The notes under the pieces: model-generated
The model's database searches: none
Told to the model about the DNA's origin: nothing
Seen by the model: the letters and a program-made list of their open reading frames with translations, nothing else
Source: Pelagibius sp040217155
GTDB lineage: Bacteria > Pseudomonadota > Alphaproteobacteria > Kiloniellales > Kiloniellaceae
Assembly (NCBI GenBank): GCA_040217155.1
Contig: JAVJNS010000035.1
Coordinates: 1 to 64,000 of the forward strand
Length of the DNA: 64,000 nucleotides
Direction: 5' to 3'
Translations under genes and position numbers: made by a program
In this document: one piece after another, positions 34,013 through 42,194 of the stretch
Position numbering within the stretch: the stretch's first letter is position 1
How the letters are laid out: the number at the start of each line of letters is the position of its first letter

Positions 34013-34377
34013 CAGATAAGACCTACCTGAACGAATTTCGACTCAATGATGTCGCTGTCAAAGGGCTTCATGATGTACTCGTTCGCGCCGGCTTCTATGG
34101 CCGTCTTGATGTGCTCCATATCGTTTTCTGTAGTGCAGAAAACGACGATCGGCTGGTTCACATTCTCCATGGCGCGCAGTTCCTGAAGGAACTCCAGGCC
34201 GCTTTTCACGGGCATGTTCCAGTCGAGCAGCACGGCATCAGGCATCTGACGCTGACAAGCTTCGATCGCCTTCTGGCCATCTTCCGCTTCATCCGTCGCA
34301 AAGCTCAGACCTTCGAGGATCTTGCGCGCCACCATGCGCACCACCTTCGAATCATCGACGATCAAGCATGATCTCAT
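34012..34377 (-). CDS. cheY: CheY-type response regulator
   Basis: A 121-aa single receiver domain: CLIVDDSKVVRMVARKILEG (acidic pair), VLLDWNMPVKSGLEFL (phospho-Asp), VFCTTENDMEHIKTAIEAGA (Thr) and EYIMKPFD (Lys). Candidate output of the operon's CheA to the motor (FliM/FliN). It lies between cheW and cheB and is tightly coupled to cheB. No CheZ is seen, as is usual in alphaproteobacteria. Confidence 0.92.
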   Translation of the reverse strand: MRSCLIVDDSKVVRMVARKILEGLSFATDEAEDGQKAIEACQRQMPDAVLLDWNMPVKSGLEFLQELRAMENVNQPIVVFCTTENDMEHIKTAIEAGANEYIMKPFDSDIIESKFVQVGLI

Positions 34378-34470
34378 TTTCTTGCTCCAGCTCTTATTCG
34401 GCCGCAGAGGACGGGTGCGGCGATCTTTGCTGATCTCGTCCAGCCGCCGCCAATCTTTCGTGCAGCGCCC

Positions 34471-34965
34471 CTAGGCGGCCTGGTCCCGGTCGTAGTCCAA
34501 AAGTCTCTTCACATCGAGCACCACCAGCAATTTGCCATCGAGGCGGTAGATCCCCAGAGAATAGTCCCGAAACTTCGAATCGAGAGTCGGCGGATTGCGC
34601 TCCCAGGCCGAACTCTTCAAGGCCAGCACTTCGCCGACGGAATCCACCATCAGGCTGTAGAGCTCCCCTTCGTTCTCGACGACGATGCTCATGGTGACCT
34701 TGCTTTCGCGGGGCGGCAGGCCGAGGCGCAGCCGCACATCCATTGCGGTCACGACGCGACCGCGCAGGTTCAACGAACCGGCAATCTCAGGCGGGGCCAA
34801 CGGAATTCGCGTGATGTTGTGCGAACTGAGAACGTCCTGCACTCTGAGAACGGGAATGCCGAACAGCTGGTTGGCGATGATGAAGGTTACGAAGTCTTCC
34901 TTGTCGGCGAAAGTATCCGACACGGACGAGCGCTCCGCCGCGCCATCTTCCTTGGAACTGCTCAT
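34471..34965 (-). CDS. cheW: Chemotaxis coupling protein CheW
   Basis: A 164-aa CheW. An acidic, Ser-rich N-terminus is followed by the SH3-like fold: DFVTFIIANQLFGIPVLRVQ, RIPLAPPEIAGSLNLRGRVV, VENEGELYSLMVDSVGEVLA and YRLDGKLLVVLDVKRLLDYD. It links receptors to CheA. Its ATG overlaps the cheA stop by 4 nt. Confidence 0.95.
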   Translation of the reverse strand: MSSSKEDGAAERSSVSDTFADKEDFVTFIIANQLFGIPVLRVQDVLSSHNITRIPLAPPEIAGSLNLRGRVVTAMDVRLRLGLPPRESKVTMSIVVENEGELYSLMVDSVGEVLALKSSAWERNPPTLDSKFRDYSLGIYRLDGKLLVVLDVKRLLDYDRDQAA

Positions 34966-37889
34966 GCGGCACCTCTCAATTGGGCCAGGGTATCGTGTAG
35001 CGTGCTCAACAGGGCATCGCGGTCTGTCTTCGCAACATAATCTTTGAAGCCCGCTTCGCGCCCGCGAGCCAGGTCGCTGGGGTTGGAGAAACTCGACAGC
35101 GCCACGATCGGCGTATCGGCCCAGCGCGTATCGGCCGTGATCTTGCGCGCGAATTCGAAACCATTCATGCCGGGCATCTCGATGTCGGAAATGATCACAT
35201 CGAAATCCTCACCCGCGTCACAAAGCTCCAGTGCGGCGCCCGCCGACTCGACACAGACCACGTCATAGCCGGCCACCGTCAGCAGGGGCTGCAACAGGTT
35301 GCGGAAAAACGGACTGTCATCGACGACCAAGAGACGGCGCCCGCTGCCATCGTTCTCCATCGACTCGCGCTCGGACACGAACCAATCGTGAAACGCCTGG
35401 GTCAGGTAGTAGCCGGCATCGATGATGTCAGTAGCCTTGCCGTCGATCACCGCGGTGCCGATGTAACCTTCGCGGTCGGACGACAGCTCGATATCCATGC
35501 GACCCTCGACAATGTCCACGATCTCCTTGACCACCAAGCCCATGGAGCGGTTCCGGTCGGAGAACACTAGAACCGGCTGGCGGCCCTCGGAGTCCAGTTT
35601 CTGAGCCGGATCCATCATCACCAGCGGCATGAGCTGGCCACGGTACTGCACTACATACTGCCCGTTGGAGGACTCCACCTGGGTGAGGTCGATCTCTTCA
35701 AGCCGCGCGATGAGGGCCAGCGGCACAGCTTTCGGCGTATTGTCGACGGCACGGAAGACCAGCATCGCCACGTTTTCAGACTTGCTCGTCGCGTGACGTT
35801 CCTTGGCCTGGTTCTCGGAGTCTTCGGCAACGGCAATCTCGCCGGTAGCGGCCGCGATACCGTTCGGATCCAGAATCATGACCACGCTGCCGTCGCCGAG
35901 GATGGTGTTGCCGGAGAACAGCTGGATGTTGCGCAGGATCGGCGCCACCGGCTTGACCACGATCTCTTCGGTATCGAAGACGCGGTCGACAATGATACCC
36001 ATGGAGTAGTTGCCGATCTGAGCCACAACAATGAAGACTTCTTCATCGTCAACACCCTTGGGCTCTTCGTCCTTTTTCGAAGCGTCCTTCGTCGATTTGA
36101 CCTGCTTCCCGTCCGGCGCTGGCGGTGCCTCCGTCGGCACTTCGTCTTGGCTGCGCTGGACCGCCTCGACGGCCTTCGCGGTCACCGCGGACGAAACCGC
36201 TTTGTCGGCCGCGGCCACTAGGGCGTCGGGATCTTCCAGCTTCAGCAGGTGCCGCAGATTGACCAGTGGCAGCAAGTGATTCCGCAGGCGCAACACAGGC
36301 GTTCCGTTGATGCGCTCGATGGTATGCTCGGTATGAGCCGATGCCCGAACCAACTCGACCACGGAGAGCTGAGGAATGGCAAAGCGCTCGCGGGCGCACT
36401 CGACGATCAGTGCCGAGACGATAGCCAGTGTCAGCGGGATCTTGATGACGAATTTCGTTCCCCGGCCTTCCACCGACGTCAGTTCGATGGTGCCGCCGAT
36501 CTTCTCGATGTTCGTGCGGACCACGTCCATGCCGACGCCACGGCCGGAAACGGACGTCACGGACGCCGCCGTCGAGAAGCCGGCCTTGAAGATGAACTGT
36601 TGGACCTGCTGTTCGCTCATCGTGTCCAGGTCGGCTTCGCTCGCCAGGCCGTTGTCGATGCACTTCTGCTTGATCTTGTCGACTGAAAGCCCCTTACCAT
36701 CGTCGGCGATCTCGATGATGATATGGCCGCCTTCATGGAAGGCGTTGAGGTTCACGGTGCCGATCTCAGGCTTGCCCGCTTTCGCACGATCGGCCGGAAT
36801 TTCCAGCCCGTGGTCGGCGGAGTTGCGCACCATGTGCGTGAGCGGATCTTTGATAAGCTCCAGAACCTGGCGATCGAGCTCGGTCTCCGCGCCCTTCATC
36901 ACCAAATCGATCTTTTTGTCCAGTTCGTGCGCCAGGTCGCGAACGATGCGGGGCAGTTTGGCCCAGGCATTGCCGATCGGCTGCATGCGGGTCGCCATGA
37001 CGCCTTCTTGAAGCTCGGACACAACATGGTTCAAACGTTGCAGCGGCGCGGCGAATTCGCTCTCGCTCTGACCGCGCAGGATCTGCAGCAGCTGGTTGCG
37101 GGTCAGCACCAGTTCCGAGACCATGGTCATAAGGTTTTCTAGGACATCGACATTGACGCGCAGCGACTGGTTGGCGACCGAGCCTTCCTTCTTGTTTTCC
37201 GCAGCCTTGGCATCGGGTACGGCGGGCTTGTCAGTTTTCTTCGGCGCTTCAGCAGTCGCCTCCGCAAGCTCAGAGGCAGCCTCCGCCGCCCCTTCGGGCT
37301 CAGGCGTCGCTCCGGCGTCGACCGCGTCTGCGTCAATGGCACCCGCCTCGGCCGCTTCCTGCGCGGCAGCCTCCGCTGCGGCCTTCTCGGCGGCGATTTC
37401 CTCCGGCCCCTTGGCGGCGGCGAAAGCTGCTTCCAGCTCATCGAGCATGGCATTGGCTTCACCACCGGCGGCGGGAGCCTCCTCGCTCGCGGCCGCTTCG
37501 ACCGGCGCACCACTACCATCGGCAAAAGCGTTGAGCCGTGCAATGAGATCGGAATCGTCGCCTTCGGGCTCGGCTTCTGTGGCTTCAAGCTGCTCCAGGA
37601 GAGCGCGGATTTTGTCGATACATTCCAAGATCAACGTAACCGCTTCGGGCGTGACCTCTAGTTCACCGTCACGGACCTTGCCCAAAACATTCTCGCCGGC
37701 ATGCGCGACGCTTTCCAATCGCGGCAAGCCCAGGAAACCGCAGGTTCCCTTGATGGTGTGCATCAGGCGGAAAATATTCCCGAGAAGGTCCTTGTCGTTC
37801 GGGTTCTGCTCCAGTTGAACCAGTTCGACGTCGAGCTCCGCAAGGCTCTCGTTGGTCTCGGTCAGAAATTCACTTAAAAGATCATCCAT
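34962..37889 (-). CDS. cheA: Hybrid chemotaxis histidine kinase CheA with C-terminal receiver
   Basis: A 975-aa protein. The Hpt domain (1-105) has the phosphorylated His in RLMHTIKGTCGF (about 44). A long Ala/Glu-rich linker (about 120-245) has no clear P2 domain. The dimerisation and ATPase domains contain VLTRNQLLQILRGQ, HMVRNSADHGLEIPADRAKA and GRGVGMDVVRTNIEKIGG. Two CheW-like domains follow, then a receiver (about 850-975; VVDDSPFFRNLL, IISDIEMPGMNG, YVAKTDRD). It phosphorylates CheY and CheB. The ATG at 37889 is preferred, with AGGA 8 nt upstream; GTG at 37895 is an alternative. First gene of the che operon. Confidence 0.95.
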   Translation of the reverse strand: MDDLLSEFLTETNESLAELDVELVQLEQNPNDKDLLGNIFRLMHTIKGTCGFLGLPRLESVAHAGENVLGKVRDGELEVTPEAVTLILECIDKIRALLEQLEATEAEPEGDDSDLIARLNAFADGSGAPVEAAASEEAPAAGGEANAMLDELEAAFAAAKGPEEIAAEKAAAEAAAQEAAEAGAIDADAVDAGATPEPEGAAEAASELAEATAEAPKKTDKPAVPDAKAAENKKEGSVANQSLRVNVDVLENLMTMVSELVLTRNQLLQILRGQSESEFAAPLQRLNHVVSELQEGVMATRMQPIGNAWAKLPRIVRDLAHELDKKIDLVMKGAETELDRQVLELIKDPLTHMVRNSADHGLEIPADRAKAGKPEIGTVNLNAFHEGGHIIIEIADDGKGLSVDKIKQKCIDNGLASEADLDTMSEQQVQQFIFKAGFSTAASVTSVSGRGVGMDVVRTNIEKIGGTIELTSVEGRGTKFVIKIPLTLAIVSALIVECARERFAIPQLSVVELVRASAHTEHTIERINGTPVLRLRNHLLPLVNLRHLLKLEDPDALVAAADKAVSSAVTAKAVEAVQRSQDEVPTEAPPAPDGKQVKSTKDASKKDEEPKGVDDEEVFIVVAQIGNYSMGIIVDRVFDTEEIVVKPVAPILRNIQLFSGNTILGDGSVVMILDPNGIAAATGEIAVAEDSENQAKERHATSKSENVAMLVFRAVDNTPKAVPLALIARLEEIDLTQVESSNGQYVVQYRGQLMPLVMMDPAQKLDSEGRQPVLVFSDRNRSMGLVVKEIVDIVEGRMDIELSSDREGYIGTAVIDGKATDIIDAGYYLTQAFHDWFVSERESMENDGSGRRLLVVDDSPFFRNLLQPLLTVAGYDVVCVESAGAALELCDAGEDFDVIISDIEMPGMNGFEFARKITADTRWADTPIVALSSFSNPSDLARGREAGFKDYVAKTDRDALLSTLHDTLAQLRGAA

Positions 37890-37895
37890 CGCCAC

Positions 37896-38352
37896 AGTCC
37901 TATGTTGCCCGTTCTCAGGGCGCCTACCACGGGGCGAACACTGCAGTTATCACCGCCCCCGAAATGACGGTGAACCCTGCCAAACATAGATTAAGAAGCC
38001 ATTACTTAACTCTCGGGAACAGCAGGGGAAATGCAGGTTGGAGAGCATTTAGATCAAAGCTAAGGAGCGACAATCCAAGGCAGTTTCCGGTTCCTAAGCG
38101 ATGGCGCGTCAGCCCTGCATCTGAGCGAAACGACTAAGCTTTAACGGGCGGACGGCTCAGCGCGGCCCTCGTCCGAGCGGCCCGATTCAGGCCGTCTTGC
38201 TTAGGGCCTCTCATGCGTTCTGTTGCCGGCGGACGCTCCGCGGCGGTGGCGGTCTCGGCGACTCCTCACGCAGCCTTGCCGAAGCAGCCCAGATGTGAGA
38301 CAGGACCGATATGACTTTGATTTGCCTTCATCATCGAACAGTGGCGGCTTAA
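37896..38352. other. Divergent gap between cheA and the iron permease gene
   Basis: 457 nt without a convincing gene. The cheA-proximal part is AT-rich and has a CtrA-like box (37991-38005) and other TTAA motifs. The rest (38100-38350) is GC-rich and shows nothing clear beyond the weak translational start of the permease gene. Confidence 0.7.
37991..38005. promoter_or_regulatory. CtrA-like box upstream of the che operon
   Basis: TTAAGAAGCCATTAC matches TTAA-N7-TTAA with one mismatch, and another TTAA follows at 38006-38009. It lies about 100-120 nt upstream of cheA. CtrA control of chemotaxis operons is common in alphaproteobacteria. Here it is inferred. Confidence 0.5.
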
Positions 38353-40089
38353 TTGACCGGCGACGCGACCCGCGACCGGCCCTACGGCCCGGCCAGCAGT
38401 TTCGATCCAGATCCGCTGCCGCCCGTGCGCCGGGGCCGGGGCAGCGGACGCCGGCCCTGGGGGCCGCTTACCTGGCTCTCCATCCTCGTGGCGGGGCTGT
38501 TCCTCATTCCCGTGGTCAGCGTCCTTCTGAGTCTCTTCCAGACCGGCGACGGCACCTGGTCCCACCTGGCCAGCACCGTGCTGCCACGCTATCTCGCCAA
38601 CACCGCGATCCTGGTCGCCGGGGTCGGCATCGGCGTTCCGGTCATCGGCGCCGGCACCGCTTGGCTCGTGACCATGTGCCGTTTTCCCGGCAGCCGCCTG
38701 TTCGAATGGGCCCTGATCCTGCCGCTGGCGGTTCCAGCTTACGTGATGGCCTATGCCTATACCGATTTCCTGCAGCCTGCCGGCCCGGTGCAGAGCCTGC
38801 TGCGCGAGGTAACCGGCCTGACCTACCGCGAATACTGGTTCCCGGAGATCCGCTCTCTCGGCGGCGCCGTCAGCATGTTGACCCTGGTCCTTTACCCTTA
38901 CGCCTACATGCTGTCGCGCACCGCTTTCCTCGACCAGTCGGTCTGTGCCCTGGACGTCAGCCGGACTCTCGGCTGCGGCCCGTGGTCCGCCTTTTTCCGG
39001 GTCGCCCTGCCGCTGGCCCGCCCGGCGATCATCGCCGGGACCGCCCTGGCGCTGATGGAAACCCTGGCCGACTTCGGCACGGTGTCGTTTTTCGGCGTGC
39101 CAAATTTCACGACCGGCATTGTCCGCGCCTGGATCTCCTTTGGCGACCGCACGACGGCGAGCCAACTCTCCTCGGTCCTGCTGATCTTCGTCTTCCTGGT
39201 GATATTTCTGGAGGTCCGCAGCCGGGGCCAGGCACGCTTCCACCATGCCACCGACCGCTACCAGCGGCTTCCGGGGCAACGCCTGCGCGGTGTCGCCGCC
39301 GCCGGCGCGTTTCTCGCCTGCTTCCTGCCGCTGCTGCTGGGATTCCTGCTGCCGGCCGGGGTCCTGTTGACCATGGCCCTCGCCGCCGGCGACCAGACCT
39401 TCGGCCAGCGCTACCTGGAACTGGTCGGTAACAGCATCACAGTGGCGACCGTCACCGCCCTGCTTGCCGTCGGCTTGGCGACCCTCATGGCCTACGGACG
39501 CCGGCTGCAGGTTGGCACGACCGTGTACTTCGCAAACCGCCTCGCCGCCATGGGGTACGCCATTCCCGGCACCATCATCGCCGTTGGCGTCCTGGTTCCC
39601 TTTGCCGCCTTCGACAATGCGCTGGACGGCTGGCTGCGGGCGGTTTTCGGCGTTTCCAGCGGACTGCTGCTGACCGGCAGCATCGCGGCCCTGGTGTTCG
39701 CCTATCTGGTCCGCTTCCTGGCCGTTTCCCTCAATACCGTCGATGCAGGGCTTGAGAAGATCCGGCCCTCCATGGACGATGCCGCGCGCGCGCTGGGATC
39801 GCCACCGCTCGGGACTCTCGCCCGCGTACATGCGCCGATGATGTGGCCCAGCCTGCTCACCGCAGGCCTGGTGGTCTTCGTCGACGTGATGAAGGAGTTG
39901 CCCGCCACCCTGGTGATGCGGCCCTTCGACTTCGACACCCTGGCGGTGCAGGCCCACAACTTCGCCGCCGACGAGCGTCTGACCGAGGCCGCCACGCCGG
40001 CCCTGACCATTGTCGCGGTGGGCATTCCGCCGGTCATCCTGCTGAGCCGCGCCATCGCCCGGGGGCGCCCGGGCAGCCGCGGGACCTGA
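38353..40089 (+). CDS. Iron(III) ABC transporter permease, fused two-domain type (FbpB-like)
   Basis: A 578-aa protein with about twelve membrane segments in two homologous halves, each with an EAA-type loop (LDVSRTLGCGPWSAFFRVAL and MDDAARALGSPPLGTLARVH) that contacts the ATPase. This layout matches FbpB/SfuB ferric iron permeases. The N-terminal 35 residues are basic and cytoplasmic. The start is TTG at 38353, with only a weak ribosome binding site, so the true start is uncertain. It converges on the matching binding-protein gene. The ATP-binding subunit is not nearby. Confidence 0.88.
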   Translation: MTGDATRDRPYGPASSFDPDPLPPVRRGRGSGRRPWGPLTWLSILVAGLFLIPVVSVLLSLFQTGDGTWSHLASTVLPRYLANTAILVAGVGIGVPVIGAGTAWLVTMCRFPGSRLFEWALILPLAVPAYVMAYAYTDFLQPAGPVQSLLREVTGLTYREYWFPEIRSLGGAVSMLTLVLYPYAYMLSRTAFLDQSVCALDVSRTLGCGPWSAFFRVALPLARPAIIAGTALALMETLADFGTVSFFGVPNFTTGIVRAWISFGDRTTASQLSSVLLIFVFLVIFLEVRSRGQARFHHATDRYQRLPGQRLRGVAAAGAFLACFLPLLLGFLLPAGVLLTMALAAGDQTFGQRYLELVGNSITVATVTALLAVGLATLMAYGRRLQVGTTVYFANRLAAMGYAIPGTIIAVGVLVPFAAFDNALDGWLRAVFGVSSGLLLTGSIAALVFAYLVRFLAVSLNTVDAGLEKIRPSMDDAARALGSPPLGTLARVHAPMMWPSLLTAGLVVFVDVMKELPATLVMRPFDFDTLAVQAHNFAADERLTEAATPALTIVAVGIPPVILLSRAIARGRPGSRGT

Positions 40090-40104
40090 CCCTCCGGCCG
40101 CATG

Positions 40105-40134
40105 AAAAAAGGGGCCCTGACGCGGCAGAGCCCC
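40105..40134 (-). terminator. Rho-independent terminator of the iron-binding protein gene
   Basis: On the minus strand GGGGCTCTG pairs with CAGGGCCCC (9 bp with one G-U) and is followed by TTTTTT. It lies between the convergent permease and binding-protein genes. Confidence 0.85.
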
Positions 40135-40162
40135 TCGATAGATCCGCCGTCCGGCGGTCGGA

Positions 40163-41194
40163 TCAGTTCCAGCCGACGGCGTCGAATATCTTCTGTGCTT
40201 CGGCCTGATTGTAGCCATAGGCGGAGACGTTGACCGCGTCAGACTCGAACTTGCCCAGAGACTTCAGGGCGTCGTTCGGCTCGACGCCGGCGACCACCGG
40301 ATGCTCGTTGTTGCCGTCAGCGAAGTAGCGCTGGGCCTTCGGACTGGCCAAGTATTCGAGAAACTTCACCGCCGCCTCTTTGTGCGGGGCGGTCTTCAGC
40401 ACACCGGCGGCCGAGACGTTGATGTGGGTGCCACGCCCGCCCTGGTTCGGGAAGACCCAGCCGATCTTCTCGGCCAGCGCCTTTTCCGTTGGGTCGGTCA
40501 TCAGGCGCACGAAGTAATAGTCGTTGGCGACCGCGATGTCGCACTCGCCGGCGCCGATGCCGCGCAGCTGGTCGGTGTCTCCGCCGACCGGCTGGCGGGC
40601 GAAGTTGTCGACCACGCCCTGGGCCCAGTCCTGCGCCGCCGCCGAGCCGTCGGCCTCGATGATCGAACTGAGCAGCGACTGGTTATAGCTGTTGGAGCTG
40701 CTGCGGATGCAGACCTTGCCCTTCCACTTCGGATCGACCAGGTCCTCATAGGTCTTGATGGCGCCGGCCTCGACCCGGTCCTTGGCGTAGAAGATCAGCC
40801 GCGCGCGGGTGGAGAAGCCGAACCACAGCCCCTTGGGATGGCGCAGGCTCTCCGGAATCCTGTCGTCGAGCACTTCGGACCCAATCGGCTGGAACAGACC
40901 AGCCTCCTCGGCCCGCCAGATGCGCCCGGCATCGGTGGTCAGGAAGATATCGGCCGGGCTGTTCTGCCCCTCGCTCAAGATGCGCTGGATCAGGGCATCG
41001 CCGTCGCCCTCGATGCGATTGATCTCGATGCCCGTCAGCTCGGTAAAGCCCGCGTAGAGCGCCTCGTCCGTCTGGTAGTGGCGCGTCGAATAGAGGTTCA
41101 GCACTTCCTGTGCCCGGGCCGGCCCGCCGCTTGCCAGAATTGCGCAAACGGCGACAACCGAGGCGATCGCTTGCCGATGACGTCGCATTATCAT
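40163..41194 (-). CDS. Periplasmic iron(III)-binding protein (FbpA-like)
   Basis: A 343-aa exported protein. The signal peptide (about 1-28) ends at SGGPARA-QEVLNLYSTRHY. Body motifs include LILSEGQNSPADIF-type LITTDAGRIW (as IFLTTDAGRIWRAEEAGLFQ), FSTRARLIFYAKD and DIAVANDYYFVRL, where the paired tyrosines correspond to the iron ligands of FbpA. It captures ferric iron for the convergent permease. RBS GAGGAG is 5 nt before the ATG. A Fur-like box and a leader hairpin lie upstream, suggesting iron control. Confidence 0.9.
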   Translation of the reverse strand: MIMRRHRQAIASVVAVCAILASGGPARAQEVLNLYSTRHYQTDEALYAGFTELTGIEINRIEGDGDALIQRILSEGQNSPADIFLTTDAGRIWRAEEAGLFQPIGSEVLDDRIPESLRHPKGLWFGFSTRARLIFYAKDRVEAGAIKTYEDLVDPKWKGKVCIRSSSNSYNQSLLSSIIEADGSAAAQDWAQGVVDNFARQPVGGDTDQLRGIGAGECDIAVANDYYFVRLMTDPTEKALAEKIGWVFPNQGGRGTHINVSAAGVLKTAPHKEAAVKFLEYLASPKAQRYFADGNNEHPVVAGVEPNDALKSLGKFESDAVNVSAYGYNQAEAQKIFDAVGWN

Positions 41195-41219
41195 GAGTTC
41201 TCCTCTTTGACCTTAAGAA

Positions 41220-41242
41220 GCAAGGCGATGATCTCGCCTTGC
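41220..41242 (-). other. Leader hairpin before the iron-binding protein gene
   Basis: GCAAGGCGA and TCGCCTTGC pair perfectly (9 bp, 5-nt loop) about 25 nt upstream of the start codon. Possible mRNA stabiliser or regulatory leader. The function is not shown. Confidence 0.5.
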
Positions 41243-41268
41243 TGTTGAAAATTATTCTTATTTGCAGA

Positions 41269-41287
41269 GATAATGCTAATCACTCTC
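41269..41287. promoter_or_regulatory. Fur-like iron box
   Basis: GATAATGCTAATCACTCTC matches the classic 19-bp Fur box at 16 of 19 positions. It lies 75 nt upstream of the iron-binding protein start. In alphaproteobacteria iron genes may instead answer to Irr or RirA, so the regulator is uncertain. Confidence 0.6.
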
Positions 41288-41538
41288 ACGTGTCAAGCCG
41301 CCTGTCATTTGGCGCCGCGCGGGCCCGTATCGGGCAGCGCATCTAGACTTTATGATTATAAATATTCATAGCCCAACAGATGAGTCGGCTAGTTATTCCT
41401 ACTAGAGAAAGAAATAAAAGATACAAATGCACGCTAAGGAATATTTAAGCCAATCGAGATATCCAGAGACCCTTAGTCATGAAGGCGCACGCCGATCCGC
41501 GCGCGTCTGTTTGAGGAACTCTACTGGAGCAAGAAGAT

Positions 41539-42117
41539 ATGTCATCTATGAAGGGAATTGTCGCCGGCCTCGCGGGGACGCTGCTCGCCACGGCTGCCTG
41601 GGCCGTTGAACCCCATGTCGCGCCCATGACCGACTTCGCCGAGTCCACGGTGAAGCAGTGGATCGCCAACGACACCGTCATTCGGGCCGTGCAGGCACAA
41701 AACGCCAAACACGCCGGCCTCAGCCAGGGCGATATCGACAACATGGACAAAGACTGGCGCGCCCAGACCGACGCCGGCAGCAAGCCGATGATCGACGCCG
41801 TGCTCGGCAATGCCCTGTCGGCTTACCTGCGCGACCAGAAGGACAGCACCCAGGGCCTCGTCACCGAGGTCTTCGTGATGGACAACCGCGGCTTGAACGT
41901 CGGCCAGAGCGACGTCACCTCCGACTACTGGCAGGGCGACGAAGCCAAGTGGCAGAAGACCTATAGCGCCGGTCCGGACGCGATCTTCGTCGACGAGGTG
42001 GAAATGGATGAGTCGACCCAGACCTTCCAGTCCCAGCTTTCCATGTCGATCATCGACCCGGCCAGCGGTGAAGTCATCGGCGCCATCACGGTCGGCGTCA
42101 ACGTGGACGCCCTGTAA
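41539..42117 (+). CDS. Secreted PDC/Cache-like sensor protein
   Basis: A 192-aa protein with a signal peptide (1-22, cleavage near AAWA-VEPHV) and no membrane anchor. The body has the PDC (Cache-type) pattern: LVTEVFVMDNRGLNVGQSDV, YWQGDEAKWQKTYSAGPDAI and SMSIIDPASGEVIGAITVGV, resembling the periplasmic sensory domains of receptors. It precedes a chemoreceptor gene by 77 nt, so it probably works as a free periplasmic binding partner of that receptor (inference). The ATG at 41539 follows GGAG; another ATG three codons later is possible. Confidence 0.8.
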   Translation: MSSMKGIVAGLAGTLLATAAWAVEPHVAPMTDFAESTVKQWIANDTVIRAVQAQNAKHAGLSQGDIDNMDKDWRAQTDAGSKPMIDAVLGNALSAYLRDQKDSTQGLVTEVFVMDNRGLNVGQSDVTSDYWQGDEAKWQKTYSAGPDAIFVDEVEMDESTQTFQSQLSMSIIDPASGEVIGAITVGVNVDAL

Positions 42118-42194
42118 GTAGCGCCAGGCGCGTAACCACCTGGCGATCGGCGAAATCATCCGTCCAGGCCTGACTTTTCAGTAAGGGGGGTTCC

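Larger units (their letters stand above)
41195..41538. other. Divergent gap between the iron-binding protein and PDC sensor genes
   Basis: 344 nt, AT-rich for this genome. It holds a leader hairpin (41220-41242), a Fur-like box (41269-41287) with a second AT-rich half (AATTATTCTTATTTGC, 41250-41265), and toward the sensor gene two small inverted repeats (TATGA...TCATA around 41351-41370 and CTAGT...ACTAG at 41389-41405). No gene. Confidence 0.65.
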
